This document shows positions 17,540-28,596 of a stretch of DNA of 64,000 nucleotides, in pieces. Location of the stretch: assembly GCA_963781065.1 (NCBI GenBank), contig CAWAET010000022.1, positions 1 to 64,000 on the forward strand, written 5' to 3'. Numbering within the stretch: position 1 is the first letter of the stretch; each line of letters opens with the position of its first letter. Under the pieces are notes generated by a model. The model made no database searches. It was given only the letters and a program-made list of their open reading frames with translations, and was not told the DNA's origin. A program made the position numbers and the translations under genes. The DNA comes from CALZJC01 sp963781065. GTDB taxonomy: Bacteria > Acidobacteriota > Thermoanaerobaculia > Multivoradales > JAHEKO01.

Positions 17540-19369
17540 ATGGAACCCGACCGAACCGATCGCGCCGCCGAACGCTTCCTGCGGGGCTCCCATGCGCGCC
17601 AGCCGGCCGGCGACCCGGCCGCCGACGCACTGCTGCCGCTACCGGGCGCGGCCGATCCGGCGCCCGCGGCCCCCCAGCGCTACCTCATCCGCGAGGGCGA
17701 AGGCGGCCGCTACCTGACCAGCCGGGAGACGCCGGAGCTCAAGGTGTGGCTGGATCCGGGCCTTTCGGTCACCGCCGCCGCCGCCCGCAAGGCGCCGGAG
17801 GGGACGATCTACCTCGACGGCGCCGCCCACGGCGAGCCTTTCCTCGACCACGAGCGCCGGGTCTTCAATCTCGACCATCACGAGGGCGTCATCCGCCGCT
17901 TCACCTTCTCGGCCTGCGAGCAGGCGATGATCCTGGTGCTGCGGGGGCTCGACCTACGGGAACGGCCGTGGTCGATCTTCGCCAACCAGCCCGACCTGGA
18001 CACCGTGCTGGCGATCTGGGTGCTGATGAACAGCCCGCATCTGGGCGACGACCAGCCAGAGATCCGCCGCGCCGCCATGCCGCTGGTCCGGGTCGAGGGT
18101 CTGATCGACTCGCAGGGGCTGGAGCTGCTCGAGTTCGGCGGCCTGAGCGAAGCCGACCTGAACGAGACGCTGGCCGAGCTCGAGCGTTTGAAGGAGGTCG
18201 CGCACACGGCGCCGGGCGCCGGTCTGGCGCCCGCGGATGCGCTCCAGATCCTGGCCGCGCAGCTCGACCTGCTCGACCAGATGATCTACCCGATCGACTT
18301 CTTCGATCCCCTGCCGCCGGTCGAAGAGCTCGCCCTGGCCGAGCTGTCGCCACAGCGAATCGCCGTCGTCTGCCGCTGCGACTGCGGCATCTACGAGGCC
18401 GAGCCGGTGCTCAAGCGGCTCTATGGCAAGCGTCTCGGCATCATCGTGCTGCAGCGCGGGGCCAACACCTACACGCTGCGCCAGGTCGACACCTTCCTGC
18501 CCGGCAACCTCAAGGAGTCCTACCGCGTCCTCAACCTGCTGGATCCGGCGGTACGCAACTCCCAGGCGTCCGACCGTTGGGGGGGCTCGGGGGAGATCGG
18601 CGGCTCGCCGCGCGGCTCGGGCACCCGCCTCGAGCCCGCCGAGATCGCCGCCGGCTGCCGGCTCGCCTACCACCGGCCGTCGATCAAGGAGCGCATCACC
18701 TCGGCGGCCTCGGCGCTGCTGCTGGGCTCGCTCACCATGCTGATCGGTTGGGCGGTCGCCGCCTTCGGCGCCTCCCGCATGCCCTGGACCGGCGGCGCCG
18801 CCCTCGCGGACCTGGCGACCTTCGGCGGCGCCGGCGCCGCCGCCGCGCTGCTGCTGCTCGCCGTCTCCAAGGCGCATCGCCGCCCCGGCCTGTTCGGTCT
18901 CCGGCTGCCGGCGGGCCGCGCCTGGCTCTGGCTGGCTCCTGCCGCCATCGCCGGCGCGCTGCTCGGCGGCGCCTGGATGCCGGCGGCCGGCGATCCGAAG
19001 TCCCTGGCCCAGCCGGTCACGCTGGCGGCGCTGCTCCTGCTGCCGCTCGCTGCCGAGTTGGGCTTTCGCGGCCTCGCCCAGGGCGTGCTGATGCGCCGGT
19101 TCCGGGCCTGGGAGCCCGAAGGCTCCTGGCTGCCGTCCTGGCCGGCGGCGCTCTCGGCGCTCTTCTTCGCGCTGTGGACCGTGCCGCTCTTCCTGGCCGG
19201 GCCGGCGACCGCCGCGGGCAACGGAGTGGCACCGGCGGTGGCGGCTGGCGGCGCCCTGCTGCTCGGCCTGGCGCTGGGCATGGCGCGGGAGCGCGCCGAG
19301 AGCCTGCTGGGCTCGCTGGCGCTGCATTATCTCGGCGTCGCCGCGGTCCTGGCGACGGCCCTGCTCTGA
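17540..19369 (+). CDS. DHH-like phosphoesterase domain fused to CPBP-type membrane domain
   Basis: The 609-residue protein has a soluble N-terminal part (about 50-330) with FNLDHHEG near residue 112 and NQPDLDTVLAIWVLMN, resembling the Asp-His-His and metal-binding motifs of DHH phosphoesterases. After a Gly/Ser linker (about 345-370) come about eight hydrophobic segments (about 390-609). The region LLPLAAELGFRGLAQGVLMR near residue 505 resembles motif 1 of CPBP/Abi intramembrane proteases, but the EE pair is AE, and a later LALHYLG supplies one His. Proteolytic activity is therefore doubtful. The fusion suggests a membrane-tethered nucleotide or phosphoester enzyme. Coding is certain; domain calls are moderately sure. 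Confidence 0.8.
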   Translation: MEPDRTDRAAERFLRGSHARQPAGDPAADALLPLPGAADPAPAAPQRYLIREGEGGRYLTSRETPELKVWLDPGLSVTAAAARKAPEGTIYLDGAAHGEPFLDHERRVFNLDHHEGVIRRFTFSACEQAMILVLRGLDLRERPWSIFANQPDLDTVLAIWVLMNSPHLGDDQPEIRRAAMPLVRVEGLIDSQGLELLEFGGLSEADLNETLAELERLKEVAHTAPGAGLAPADALQILAAQLDLLDQMIYPIDFFDPLPPVEELALAELSPQRIAVVCRCDCGIYEAEPVLKRLYGKRLGIIVLQRGANTYTLRQVDTFLPGNLKESYRVLNLLDPAVRNSQASDRWGGSGEIGGSPRGSGTRLEPAEIAAGCRLAYHRPSIKERITSAASALLLGSLTMLIGWAVAAFGASRMPWTGGAALADLATFGGAGAAAALLLLAVSKAHRRPGLFGLRLPAGRAWLWLAPAAIAGALLGGAWMPAAGDPKSLAQPVTLAALLLLPLAAELGFRGLAQGVLMRRFRAWEPEGSWLPSWPAALSALFFALWTVPLFLAGPATAAGNGVAPAVAAGGALLLGLALGMARERAESLLGSLALHYLGVAAVLATALL

Positions 19370-19381
19370 CCGTCGAGCCGG

Positions 19382-20286
19382 CTAGGACCGCGGGTGGTGG
19401 CTGTCGTAGAGCTGCCGCAGCCGCTGCGCGTGGATGTGGGTGTATATCTGGGTGGTCGAGATCGAGGCGTGCCCGAGCATCATCTGTACCGCTCTCAGGT
19501 CGGCGCCGTGCTCGAGCAGATGAGTGGCGAAGCTGTGACGCATTACGTGGGGTGAGAGCCGCGCCACGCCCACCCGGCGGCCGTAGCCGGCGATGATCTT
19601 CCAGCAACCCTGGCGGGTCAGGGGGGCGCCGCGGTGGTTGACGAAGACCACCTCGTGACGGCCCTCGACCAGCCGCGGCCGGGACTCGCGGAGATAGTCG
19701 TGGAGCGCGGCTTCGGCCTGCTCCCCCACCGGCACGGCGCGCTCCTTGTTTCCCTTGCCCCAGGCGAGCAGAAACCCCACGTCGAGTCGCAGCTGGGCCA
19801 GTTCGAGGCCTACCAGCTCGCTCACCCGCAGGCCGGTGGCGTAGAGCAGCTCGAGCATCGCCTTGTCCCGCCGGCCCAGCGGCGTGGCGACGTCGGGCAC
19901 CGCCAGCAGCGCCTCGACCTCGCTCTCGCGCAGCACCCGGGGCAGCTTGCGCATTTGCTTGGGCGGCGCCAGGCCGGCGGTGGGGTCGTCGGCGCGCTCG
20001 CCCAGCTGGACCAGGTGGCGATAGAAGCCGCGCAGCGCCACCAGGTGCCGCGCCACGCTGCGCGGCGCCATCCCCTGGCGGCGCAGCGCCGCGAGATGGC
20101 CGGAGATCTGCCGCGGCCCGGCGCCGGCCGGGTCGCGGCCGGCGGCGATCGCCTCGCGGCCGTAGCGCTCGAGATCGTTGCGGTAGGCCTCCACCGTTCG
20201 CGGCGACAGCCCGCGCTCGAGGATCAGCGCCTCGAGATAGCGGCCGACCAGCCGGCGCCACAGCTCAGCGCTGGGGCCGTCGGCGC

Positions 20287-20290
<4 letters not shown>
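19382..20290 (-). CDS. xerD: Tyrosine site-specific recombinase XerC/XerD
   Basis: The 302-residue protein begins with a SAM-like core-binding domain (about 8-95, RGLSPRTVEAYRNDL). The catalytic domain (about 115-295) has the first Arg in ATGLRVSELVGL, HVMRHSFATHLLEHGAD for the HxxR box, LGHASISTT, and the nucleophile Tyr in IYTHI. It would resolve chromosome dimers at dif. The TTG start at 20290 overlaps the stop of the LeuA-like gene as TTGA. No dif-like site was identified in this window. XerC and XerD cannot be told apart with certainty by eye. Confidence 0.88.
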
Positions 20291-21540
<1,250 letters not shown>

Positions 21541-21641
21541 GGCGCGGTGGCCCGATTATACGGGCCTCTGGGGGCTGGAATCCCACGCCGCTGGCCGGCC
21601 GCGGGACCGCCCGGCAACCCGGCGGCGGCGCGCCTCGGAGC

Positions 21642-22745
21642 TCAGGAGACCGTCTGCGGCGCGCCGCTGGCGACCGACCGCGCCAGGAAGTCACCGACCT
21701 CGCCGGTGCGCGCCGACCCGCCCAGGTCGCGGGTGGTCACCCCCTCGCGGAGCGCCCGCACGACCGCCGACTCGACGCCCTTCGCCGCCTCGCGGTGGCC
21801 CAGGTCGGCCAGCATCAGGCCGACGGTGAGGATCGCGGCCATCGGGTTGGCGTTGCCGGTGCCGGCGTATTTCGGCGCCGAGCCGTGCACCGGCTCGAAC
21901 ATCGAGGTCCGCCCCGGGTGCAGGTTGGCCGACGCCGCCATGCCGAGCCCGCCCTCGAGCGCCGCGCCCAGGTCGGTGATGATGTCGCCGAACATGTTGT
22001 TGGTGACGATCACGTCGAACTGCTCCGGCTTGCGGATCATCTGCATGGTCAGGGCGTCGACATAGAGGTGGCGCCGCTCGATCTGCGGGTAGTCGGCGGC
22101 GACCTCGTCGAAGCAGCGCTGCCAGAGGCCGTGGCCGTACTGCATCACGTTCGACTTGTCGGCCATGCAGACGCTGCGCCGGCCGGTGCGGATGGCGAGC
22201 TCGAAGGCGGCGCGCAGGATCCGCTCCACCCCCTTGCGGGTGTGGATCTCCTCCTGCACCGCGACCTCGTCGGCCGTGCCCTGCTTGAAGTTGCCGCCCA
22301 CGCCGACGTAGGCCCCCTCGGTGTTCTCCCGCAGCACCACGAAGTCGATCTCCGCCGCCGAGATGTTCTTGAGCGGGCAGAGCCCGGGATCGAGCGGCCG
22401 CACCGGCCGTAGGTTGATGTACAGGTCGAGCCCGAAGCGGATCCCCAGCAGGATGTCGGCGGCGTGCCGCATGTCGGGCACCCGCGGATCGCCGAAAGCG
22501 CCGATGTAGATCGCCGCGAACTCGTCGCGCAGCATCTCGAGCGCCCCGTCCGGCAGCGTCTCGCCGCTCTCCAGGTAGTGATCGGCGCTCCAGGGGTACT
22601 GCACCGTCTCGATCTCGAGCTGCCAGCGCTCGGCGGCGGCGGCGAGCACCTTGAGGGCCTCGGCGGTGACGTCGACGCCAATGCCGTCGCCGGGGATCAC
22701 CGCGATGCGCTGCGGGGACCGTTGCTTGGCGGGCGTCTCGCTCAC
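21642..22745 (-). CDS. Isocitrate/isopropylmalate dehydrogenase family protein, probably 3-isopropylmalate dehydrogenase
   Basis: The 367-residue beta-decarboxylating dehydrogenase starts at GTG. AVIPGDGIGVDVTAEA opens the fold, NLRPVRPLDPG and LRENTEGAYVGVGG form the substrate loop, and NMFGDIITDLGAALEGGLGM with the GSAPKYAGT segment is the family signature and NAD site. The ENTEGAYVGVGG form occurs in LeuB-like and tartrate dehydrogenase-like members. Pairing with the LeuA-like gene downstream supports the 3-isopropylmalate step of leucine synthesis. An in-frame ATG at 22817 would add 24 unconserved residues and overlap the neighbouring lipoprotein gene. Confidence 0.82.
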   Translation of the reverse strand: MSETPAKQRSPQRIAVIPGDGIGVDVTAEALKVLAAAAERWQLEIETVQYPWSADHYLESGETLPDGALEMLRDEFAAIYIGAFGDPRVPDMRHAADILLGIRFGLDLYINLRPVRPLDPGLCPLKNISAAEIDFVVLRENTEGAYVGVGGNFKQGTADEVAVQEEIHTRKGVERILRAAFELAIRTGRRSVCMADKSNVMQYGHGLWQRCFDEVAADYPQIERRHLYVDALTMQMIRKPEQFDVIVTNNMFGDIITDLGAALEGGLGMAASANLHPGRTSMFEPVHGSAPKYAGTGNANPMAAILTVGLMLADLGHREAAKGVESAVVRALREGVTTRDLGGSARTGEVGDFLARSVASGAPQTVS

Positions 22746-22813
22746 GGAAGGCCTACGGTACCACGGCAGGGTCGACCGCCTGGCGGCCGCGAGGTGGGAC
22801 GTGCTCGCCCGGC

Positions 22814-23293
22814 TCAACGCCGCCGATTCGGGAACAGCTCGCCTTCGGGCACCAGGCGCAGCTCTGCGGGCTTGCCCACGCTCAGGCGGGCGCCCAGGTC
22901 GCGGCGCTCCGCGTCGTCGATCTGGTAGAAGAGCTCGCCGCCGTCGAGGCGGGCCAGCAGGTCCGGGTCGTGCACGTAGAAGTACAGGCCGCCCTCCCAG
23001 CTGCCGGTCTCCGAGACGCGGTAGTCGCCCACGTAGATGCCCAGCAGCGGCGCGATGGGGATGTTGGCGGTCTCCAGCGCCAGGCGCACCATGTAGGCCT
23101 GGCTCCAGGTGCGCGACTCGCCGGCGAGATCCAGCGCGCGCACCGGGGGGTCCAGCGCGACGCGCAGGACCTCGACGGACTCGACCGCCACGGACGGCGC
23201 CGAGCTCGCCGGCGGCGGCCGGTCGACAGGGCGAGGTTCACAGCCGGCGGCGAGCAGCGTGGTCGCGGCCAGCAGCAGGATCGTGGTTCGCAT
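22814..23293 (-). CDS. Lipoprotein, hypothetical
   Basis: The 159-residue protein has a signal peptide with lipobox LLAAGC, so Cys18 is the likely lipidation site. The mature part contains WEGGLYFYVHDPDLLARLDG, a beta-rich pattern, and no known motif. It follows the large hydrolase lipoprotein by 13 bases on the same strand and is probably its operon partner. I do not recognise the family. Confidence 0.75.
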   Translation of the reverse strand: MRTTILLLAATTLLAAGCEPRPVDRPPPASSAPSVAVESVEVLRVALDPPVRALDLAGESRTWSQAYMVRLALETANIPIAPLLGIYVGDYRVSETGSWEGGLYFYVHDPDLLARLDGGELFYQIDDAERRDLGARLSVGKPAELRLVPEGELFPNRRR

Positions 23294-23306
23294 CTCCTGA
23301 TCTCCC

Positions 23307-26108
23307 TTACTGCGTCAGCTGGATCTCGTCGACGACGACGAGCCCGGTCGGATGTCGATCCAAGCGAAAGCGGATCTCGGTGAGGCTCGCCCACGGCAGG
23401 CCCTCGCCACTGGCGGCAAAGCTGGCCCACGGGATGCGCGCCGAGGTCATGACGGTCTTGGTCGCGTCGCCCAGCCAGGTCCCCGTCACCTGGACCGGGT
23501 ACGGCAGATGGGCGTGGTCCGCGACCCGCACCGGTGCGCTGGTGGCGCCGCCGGCGAAGTGCAGCTGCACGGTCAGGTCTTTGTCGATCCCGGCCGGGTT
23601 GTGGCTGCCGTCGGGATCGAACACCTGCCCGACGCGCAGGCCGAGGTAGGGGTAGGAGGTCGTCAGGGGCCCAACCTCCGGCGGCACACTCACCACCAGC
23701 TCGGCCCCGGTGCCGGTCCAGCCCAGCACCAGCCCGTCGGTGTCCTGCCACAGCCAGTGGTTCGGCTCCGGGGGCCCGAAGAGCGGAAACGAGAAGGCCC
23801 GTTCCTCGTAGGGCGACGGGCCGCCGTTGGTGGCATTGCTCACCCCGCCTCGCGAGCCGGTGGCCGGATCGTCGTCCTCTTCCCAGTGGTTCAGGAAGCT
23901 GCGCTCGGGATCCTGGTACTGCTTCACCCGGATGCCGGCGGCAGGCAGTGATGGGAAGTCGGCCTCGCCCTTGAACAGCGCGCGATACGGCGGCCACTCC
24001 ATGAGCGTCGCATAGGCGAAGGCGGTGGCGTAGACCTTGTTGATGGCCAGCACGTCGGCGTCGGGGATGGTCGGCGCGAAGTCCGGCGAACTCACCCACA
24101 CCGAGTTCCACTGGGCGTGGTTGGCGCCGTGCACGAAGAGCAGGGCCTTGAAGTGATCGGCCCCCTCGTCCACCGGGTAGGCGCGGTCGAAGGTCTTGTG
24201 CCCGGCGAAGTTGGCCACGTCGCCGTCGTGGCTGCCGTGGACGACGAAGTAGTCGGCGTCCTCCACCACCAGCGGGTCGTCCAGCGGCAGGGGCGAGATC
24301 GGCACGCTGACATCGCTGGTGATCTGGTCCGCGACCGGCGCGATGGCGTAGAGCGATCGGATGCCGAAGCCGAAGTCGAACTCCGAGTCGGCGGGATCGT
24401 CGAGCCAGTTGTTGAGCTTCTTGGCGACCGTGATGGCCTCGCCCCCGCGGCTGTGCCCCATGAGCATCACCCGATCGGTATCCACCTTGGCGAAGAGGTC
24501 GTGTCCCGGGTCCTGGTCCCATCCTCGCCACAGCTGCAGATGGCGCAGCAGGACGATGGCGCGGGCGTCCATCTCACCGCTCACGTTGGGCCCGCCGGAG
24601 CACAGGTTGAGGTAATTCTGGTCGACCGAAACCGCGATCATGCAGTGTCTGGCCAGGTGGTCGAGCAGGTAGTCGTAGCCGGGCTCGCTCGCCTCCTGGG
24701 CGGCGTGGTTGCCGTGCACGATCATGGCCATCGGGAACCGGCCCGGCCCGTTGGGAATGCGCGCCAGCCCGTGAAGCGGCGCGGCGCTCATCACGTCGGA
24801 GACGCAGGAGGCCGGCGAGTTGAAGAAGTCGCTGACGTCGGTCGTGATGTTGCCGTTCTCGCCGTACTCGATGCTGCTGAACTCGCACACTCCGGAGTCC
24901 CCCGGATCGTTCAAGCCGGTGCCCACGTCGACCTGATAACCGGTGCCGGATCGGCAGCCGCCGAGCACCTGAATGGCGATCAGGGTCTCTCCCGCCAGCA
25001 CCGGCCGCACCAGCTGGATCACCGAACCGCCACCGTCGCCGATCTCATCGCTGCCCGAATAGATCAGCACGCGGGCGCCCGGCACGACGCCGTCCAGGTA
25101 GACGAGCAGATCGCCGGGTGCCGGGCCGAGCAGCACCGGTGCCGGCAGATCCGAGCACGGCAGGGTCGTGACGGTCGCCGGCGAGCTGGTGACGTCGCAC
25201 AGCTGCTGCTCAACCTCGAACGGCTCGCCCGCGGCGGCCGCGGGGTTGAGGCGCAGGTTGACGGCGCTGCCGGCGGCGACGCTCTGGCCGCGCAGGATGC
25301 CCGTACCGGGCTCGGTGACCCGGACCCGGGCTCCGTGCACCAGGCCCCGGACGATCATCAGCGTGCCCTGGTCGTGCGGCTCCTCCGGCGCCGGGGCCGG
25401 CAGGCTCGTCGGCGCCGGTTGCACGACCCGCGCGGCGGAGGCCTGGCTCTCGTTGCCGCAGATCGAGGAGATCGCCGTGATGGAATGCCCCTCCTCGAAG
25501 GCCGGCGAGACCCCGACCCAGCGGGACGGCCAGGCCGTCGTGCCACCGCCAATCCTGGTGGCGACGTTGCTGAAGACGTCGACGCTGCCTCCGGGGGGCA
25601 GGTCGCGCACCGCGGTCGCCTCGCCGCAGCGATACAGCGGCGGCAAATAGAGGTCCGGCCGGGGCAGGCCGTCGGGGTAGGCATCGGCGATCGTGCTGAC
25701 GATGCGCTCGGTCGATGGATCGCTGGTGCTGGTGCCGACGCTCTGGGTCGCGGTGACGACCCAGCCCGCTTCGAGCGGCACCGACAGACTGACCGATCCC
25801 GCGCCTCCGTCGCCGGTGGGCGCCGTGCCGATGCTGTCGGTGCCGTTGGCGATGATCTCGACCGTGCCGTCCGGCACCAGCCCGCGCAGCCCGACCGCGA
25901 CGCCACAGTCCAGGAGCGGCTCTTCCAGGATGGGCGGCGACAGGATCGAAGGGTCCTCCTGGATCTCGTCGGGCACGTCGACCACCGTGCCACCCTGCTG
26001 CCAGGCGCCCTCGTCGCGGGGCTCCGGCCCGCGCCCGGGACCGCAGCCGACCTGGCTCGCCGCCGCGATCAGGAGCAACACCAGCGGGATGGGCCATCTT
26101 GGCTTCAT
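23307..26108 (-). CDS. Large secreted lipoprotein: beta-sandwich repeats plus alpha/beta hydrolase
   Basis: The 933-residue protein has a lipobox (ASQVGC) near residue 22. Residues about 60-390 form four tandem units of about 80 residues, each with a RGLVPDGTVEI-like core, Gly-rich middle and AGxxVTATQ-like end. An alpha/beta hydrolase follows (about 420-720). MIVHGNH supplies the oxyanion region, GHSRGGEA (about 548-555) carries the nucleophilic Ser, HGSHDGDV the likely Asp and HGANHAQWN the His. A C-terminal beta domain (about 780-930) may bind carbohydrate or polymer. It is a cell-surface esterase or depolymerase-like enzyme; substrate unknown. The 300 bases upstream contain its promoter. 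Confidence 0.83.
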   Translation of the reverse strand: MKPRWPIPLVLLLIAAASQVGCGPGRGPEPRDEGAWQQGGTVVDVPDEIQEDPSILSPPILEEPLLDCGVAVGLRGLVPDGTVEIIANGTDSIGTAPTGDGGAGSVSLSVPLEAGWVVTATQSVGTSTSDPSTERIVSTIADAYPDGLPRPDLYLPPLYRCGEATAVRDLPPGGSVDVFSNVATRIGGGTTAWPSRWVGVSPAFEEGHSITAISSICGNESQASAARVVQPAPTSLPAPAPEEPHDQGTLMIVRGLVHGARVRVTEPGTGILRGQSVAAGSAVNLRLNPAAAAGEPFEVEQQLCDVTSSPATVTTLPCSDLPAPVLLGPAPGDLLVYLDGVVPGARVLIYSGSDEIGDGGGSVIQLVRPVLAGETLIAIQVLGGCRSGTGYQVDVGTGLNDPGDSGVCEFSSIEYGENGNITTDVSDFFNSPASCVSDVMSAAPLHGLARIPNGPGRFPMAMIVHGNHAAQEASEPGYDYLLDHLARHCMIAVSVDQNYLNLCSGGPNVSGEMDARAIVLLRHLQLWRGWDQDPGHDLFAKVDTDRVMLMGHSRGGEAITVAKKLNNWLDDPADSEFDFGFGIRSLYAIAPVADQITSDVSVPISPLPLDDPLVVEDADYFVVHGSHDGDVANFAGHKTFDRAYPVDEGADHFKALLFVHGANHAQWNSVWVSSPDFAPTIPDADVLAINKVYATAFAYATLMEWPPYRALFKGEADFPSLPAAGIRVKQYQDPERSFLNHWEEDDDPATGSRGGVSNATNGGPSPYEERAFSFPLFGPPEPNHWLWQDTDGLVLGWTGTGAELVVSVPPEVGPLTTSYPYLGLRVGQVFDPDGSHNPAGIDKDLTVQLHFAGGATSAPVRVADHAHLPYPVQVTGTWLGDATKTVMTSARIPWASFAASGEGLPWASLTEIRFRLDRHPTGLVVVDEIQLTQ

Positions 26109-26413
26109 GATTCCTCCTCGCCACCGGGCCGGCGCGGCTCGGGGAGAGCCCGGCTGCCGACTTGTGATCGCTTGTCCACGCTCGCTCCACCGACCGTCCG
26201 CGGCCTCTTGGTGTACTCAGTGGGGCGCCGCGACCCGGCGATTGGTTACACCGGACGCAGCGAGACACCGCCCGCCGCCGCCCTACAGCGACGAGGCGCT
26301 CGCCGTCGGCACCGGGATTCACTGTCCGATCTTGGCCTGGAAACCCGATCAGGAAGGCTCACGCTCGGCCCTTGTGCGACCGGGTCTCGACCCTGCCGCA
26401 CCGTCCGCCGCCC
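26109..26413. other. Intergenic region, nothing distinct
   Basis: Between the lipoprotein hydrolase start (26108) and the end of the DUF819 gene (26414). GATTGGTTACACCG near 26240 is a local dip in GC and could belong to the hydrolase promoter. No convincing hairpin, repeat or small gene was seen. Confidence 0.4.
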
Positions 26414-27583
26414 TCAGGTCAACAGATTGCACAAATACGCCGTCCCCACCCCCAGGTAGTTCCCCAGCGCGTAGCCGATCAGGGCCAGCATGATCGACAC
26501 CGGCACCAGCTCCTCGCGGTGGAAGCCGGCCGCCACCGGCGCCGAGGCCGCGCCGCCGACCGAGGCGACGCTGGCCACCGCCGCCATGCTGACGTCCACC
26601 CGCAGCAGCCGCGCCGCCAGGATGATGAACAGGAAGTGGACGGCGATGCAGACGAACCCGGCGAGCAGGAACCACTGAGCGCCGGCCAGCTCGCGCAGGT
26701 CGGCCGAGGCGCCGATCATGGTCATGTAGATGTAGACGAAGGTCATCGACAGGGGCTCGGTGCCGGGCACCTTCTTGAGCGGCGTCGCCGACAGAGCGAT
26801 GCCGATGGTGGTCACGAGCAACATCGCCCAGGTCTTCTCGGTCAACACCGGCGGCAGCTCGGGCACCAGCTTGGCCAGGAAGTTGGCCGCCAGGATGGCG
26901 GCGAAGCCAAAGCCCAGCAGGGTCAGGACGTGGCGAAAGTGGACCTCGTGGCTCTTGCGCTCGACCGTCTTGGTGCTGTTGGCGATGTGGTCGATCTGCT
27001 CCTGCGAAACCCGGCTGAAGCGGTTGAACCAGGAGGCCCACCGCTTGGAGGTGAGGATGATCGGGAAGTAGGCCAGATAGACGAAGTTGTCGACCACCAC
27101 CACCACGCCGACGAACTCGTCGGGGGTCGACAGGCTCTCGGCCACCGCCGCCAGGTTGCCGGTGCCGCCGATCCAGCTGCCCGCCAGGGCGCCGAACCCC
27201 GACCAGGCATCCGGCGGCAGACCGGAGCGGAAGGCGACAAAAGCCACCACCGCCCCGACGACGATGCCGAAAGCGCCGATCACCAGGACGACCGCGCCCC
27301 GCCAGGCGACACGCATCGCCTCGCGGATGTCGATGTCGAGCAGCATCAGGACGATGAACAGCGGCACCGCGAACGCCTTGAAGGTCGTGTAGATCGGCGT
27401 CGACCGCGGGATGATGCCGAAGTTGCTGAGGAAGATCGGGGTGAGGAAGATCCAGATGATCGCCGGCAGGTACTGGAAGATCTTCCACTCGGTCTTCCGC
27501 TCCAGCCAGAGGAAGAAGACCGGGATCATCAGGATCACCGCCATGACCCCGACGGTGTCGTTGAACAGCGGCGTTTGGTCCAT
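26414..27583 (-). CDS. DUF819 family membrane protein
   Basis: The 389-residue protein has about ten to eleven hydrophobic helices. Family features include SWIGGTGNLAAVAESL near residue 140, the intracellular loop about 180-220 rich in charged residues, and VASVGGAASAPVAAGFHREE near residue 345, a repeat of the same Gly-rich motif in inverted topology. DUF819 (YjcL-like) proteins are predicted transporters with no assigned substrate. It is monocistronic here, with an 80-base gap upstream to the DUF2071-like gene. Confidence 0.88.
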   Translation of the reverse strand: MDQTPLFNDTVGVMAVILMIPVFFLWLERKTEWKIFQYLPAIIWIFLTPIFLSNFGIIPRSTPIYTTFKAFAVPLFIVLMLLDIDIREAMRVAWRGAVVLVIGAFGIVVGAVVAFVAFRSGLPPDAWSGFGALAGSWIGGTGNLAAVAESLSTPDEFVGVVVVVDNFVYLAYFPIILTSKRWASWFNRFSRVSQEQIDHIANSTKTVERKSHEVHFRHVLTLLGFGFAAILAANFLAKLVPELPPVLTEKTWAMLLVTTIGIALSATPLKKVPGTEPLSMTFVYIYMTMIGASADLRELAGAQWFLLAGFVCIAVHFLFIILAARLLRVDVSMAAVASVASVGGAASAPVAAGFHREELVPVSIMLALIGYALGNYLGVGTAYLCNLLT

Positions 27584-27663
27584 GACGCCGGAGGCTACTA
27601 CACGAGCCCGACCGAGGGGCCGGGAGCTCCCGCGCCGTCAGTCCCGCCAAGACAGGTTGCGCC

Positions 27664-28437
27664 CTATCGCGGGCTGCTGAAGGTGGCCGGGTCGGCGGCC
27701 ACCGGCGCCGGGGCGTGGTTCACCAGCCGCTCGTCGGCCTCGCCGAGCACGAAGACAAAGGGGATCTCCGGGCAGAGGAAGGCCGAGTGCGGGCTGGGCC
27801 AGGCGGCGCCGGCGAGCGGCATGCAGGCGTCGAGCAACGAGTCGGCCTCGATCTCCACCGCCAGGGGCCAGAACGCCGAGGCGTCGTGGCTGGCGTCGAC
27901 GCGCTTGAGACCCGACGGCCCCTCGAAGTAGCCGCGGCGGCGACGGTTGAAGAACCGCGTCAGCCGTTCCCACGAGCCCAGCGAGGGGCCCGCCCCGTCG
28001 CACGGCGCCGCCTGCCGCGCCAGCACCCGCAGCTCGCCCTCGCGCCGCACCCGCCACCGCCACGGGCCCGCGTCCGGGGTCTCGGACGGCCGCGGATAGT
28101 CGAAGTGGCCGGACTGCGCCGGCTGGTCCGTCACCACTCGCATGCTGGGGACCACCCAGCCCGGGACCAGGACGGTGCGGAAGAGGACCGCCGGCACGTC
28201 GTCTTCGTCCAGCACGTAGAGCCGCAGGTTGAACTGCGGATAGGACAGGTGCACCAGCGGGATCTTCGGCAGGTGCATCCGGTCCTGGCGAAACAGCAGC
28301 GCCGAGGCGAACACCACCGCGCCGTCTTTCGACGGCTGCTCGTCGTAGCGCAGCGGCGCCGGCGCCGGCGGCAGGCTGGACACGGGCAGCGCCCAATTGA
28401 GGTAGAGGCAGTCGCGGACGACCGTTTGCAGGATCAT
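27664..28437 (-). CDS. DUF2071-like protein
   Basis: The 257-residue soluble protein starts MILQTVVRDCLYLNWALPVS. A short aromatic W near the N-terminus, then AVVFASALLFRQ and FNLRLYVLDEDDVPAVLFRT, matches the YqjF/DUF2071 pattern (NVRTYV-like strand followed by a FFSLDA-like strand), a fold related to acetoacetate decarboxylase. The function of the family is unknown. No catalytic Lys can be assigned. It is divergent from the M28 peptidase gene. Confidence 0.6.
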   Translation of the reverse strand: MILQTVVRDCLYLNWALPVSSLPPAPAPLRYDEQPSKDGAVVFASALLFRQDRMHLPKIPLVHLSYPQFNLRLYVLDEDDVPAVLFRTVLVPGWVVPSMRVVTDQPAQSGHFDYPRPSETPDAGPWRWRVRREGELRVLARQAAPCDGAGPSLGSWERLTRFFNRRRRGYFEGPSGLKRVDASHDASAFWPLAVEIEADSLLDACMPLAGAAWPSPHSAFLCPEIPFVFVLGEADERLVNHAPAPVAADPATFSSPR

Positions 28438-28596
28438 GCGGCGCCGCGATTATGGCACGGCAGCCGCCGCCCGAGCGGTCCCGGGGCGGGCCGCCCGCCG
28501 ATGCCGTTCCGAGGACCGGCCCCGCGACCATCCAGACTCCTACCACGGGCTGCTAGAGTCTGTCTCCCGCGAGAAACCGACACGGAGATCCCGACG

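Noticed and set aside
21541..21641. Leader or riboswitch between the LeuA-like and LeuB-like genes
   Set aside because: The gap shows no T-box-like or Leu-codon-rich leader and no stable hairpin pair I can support.
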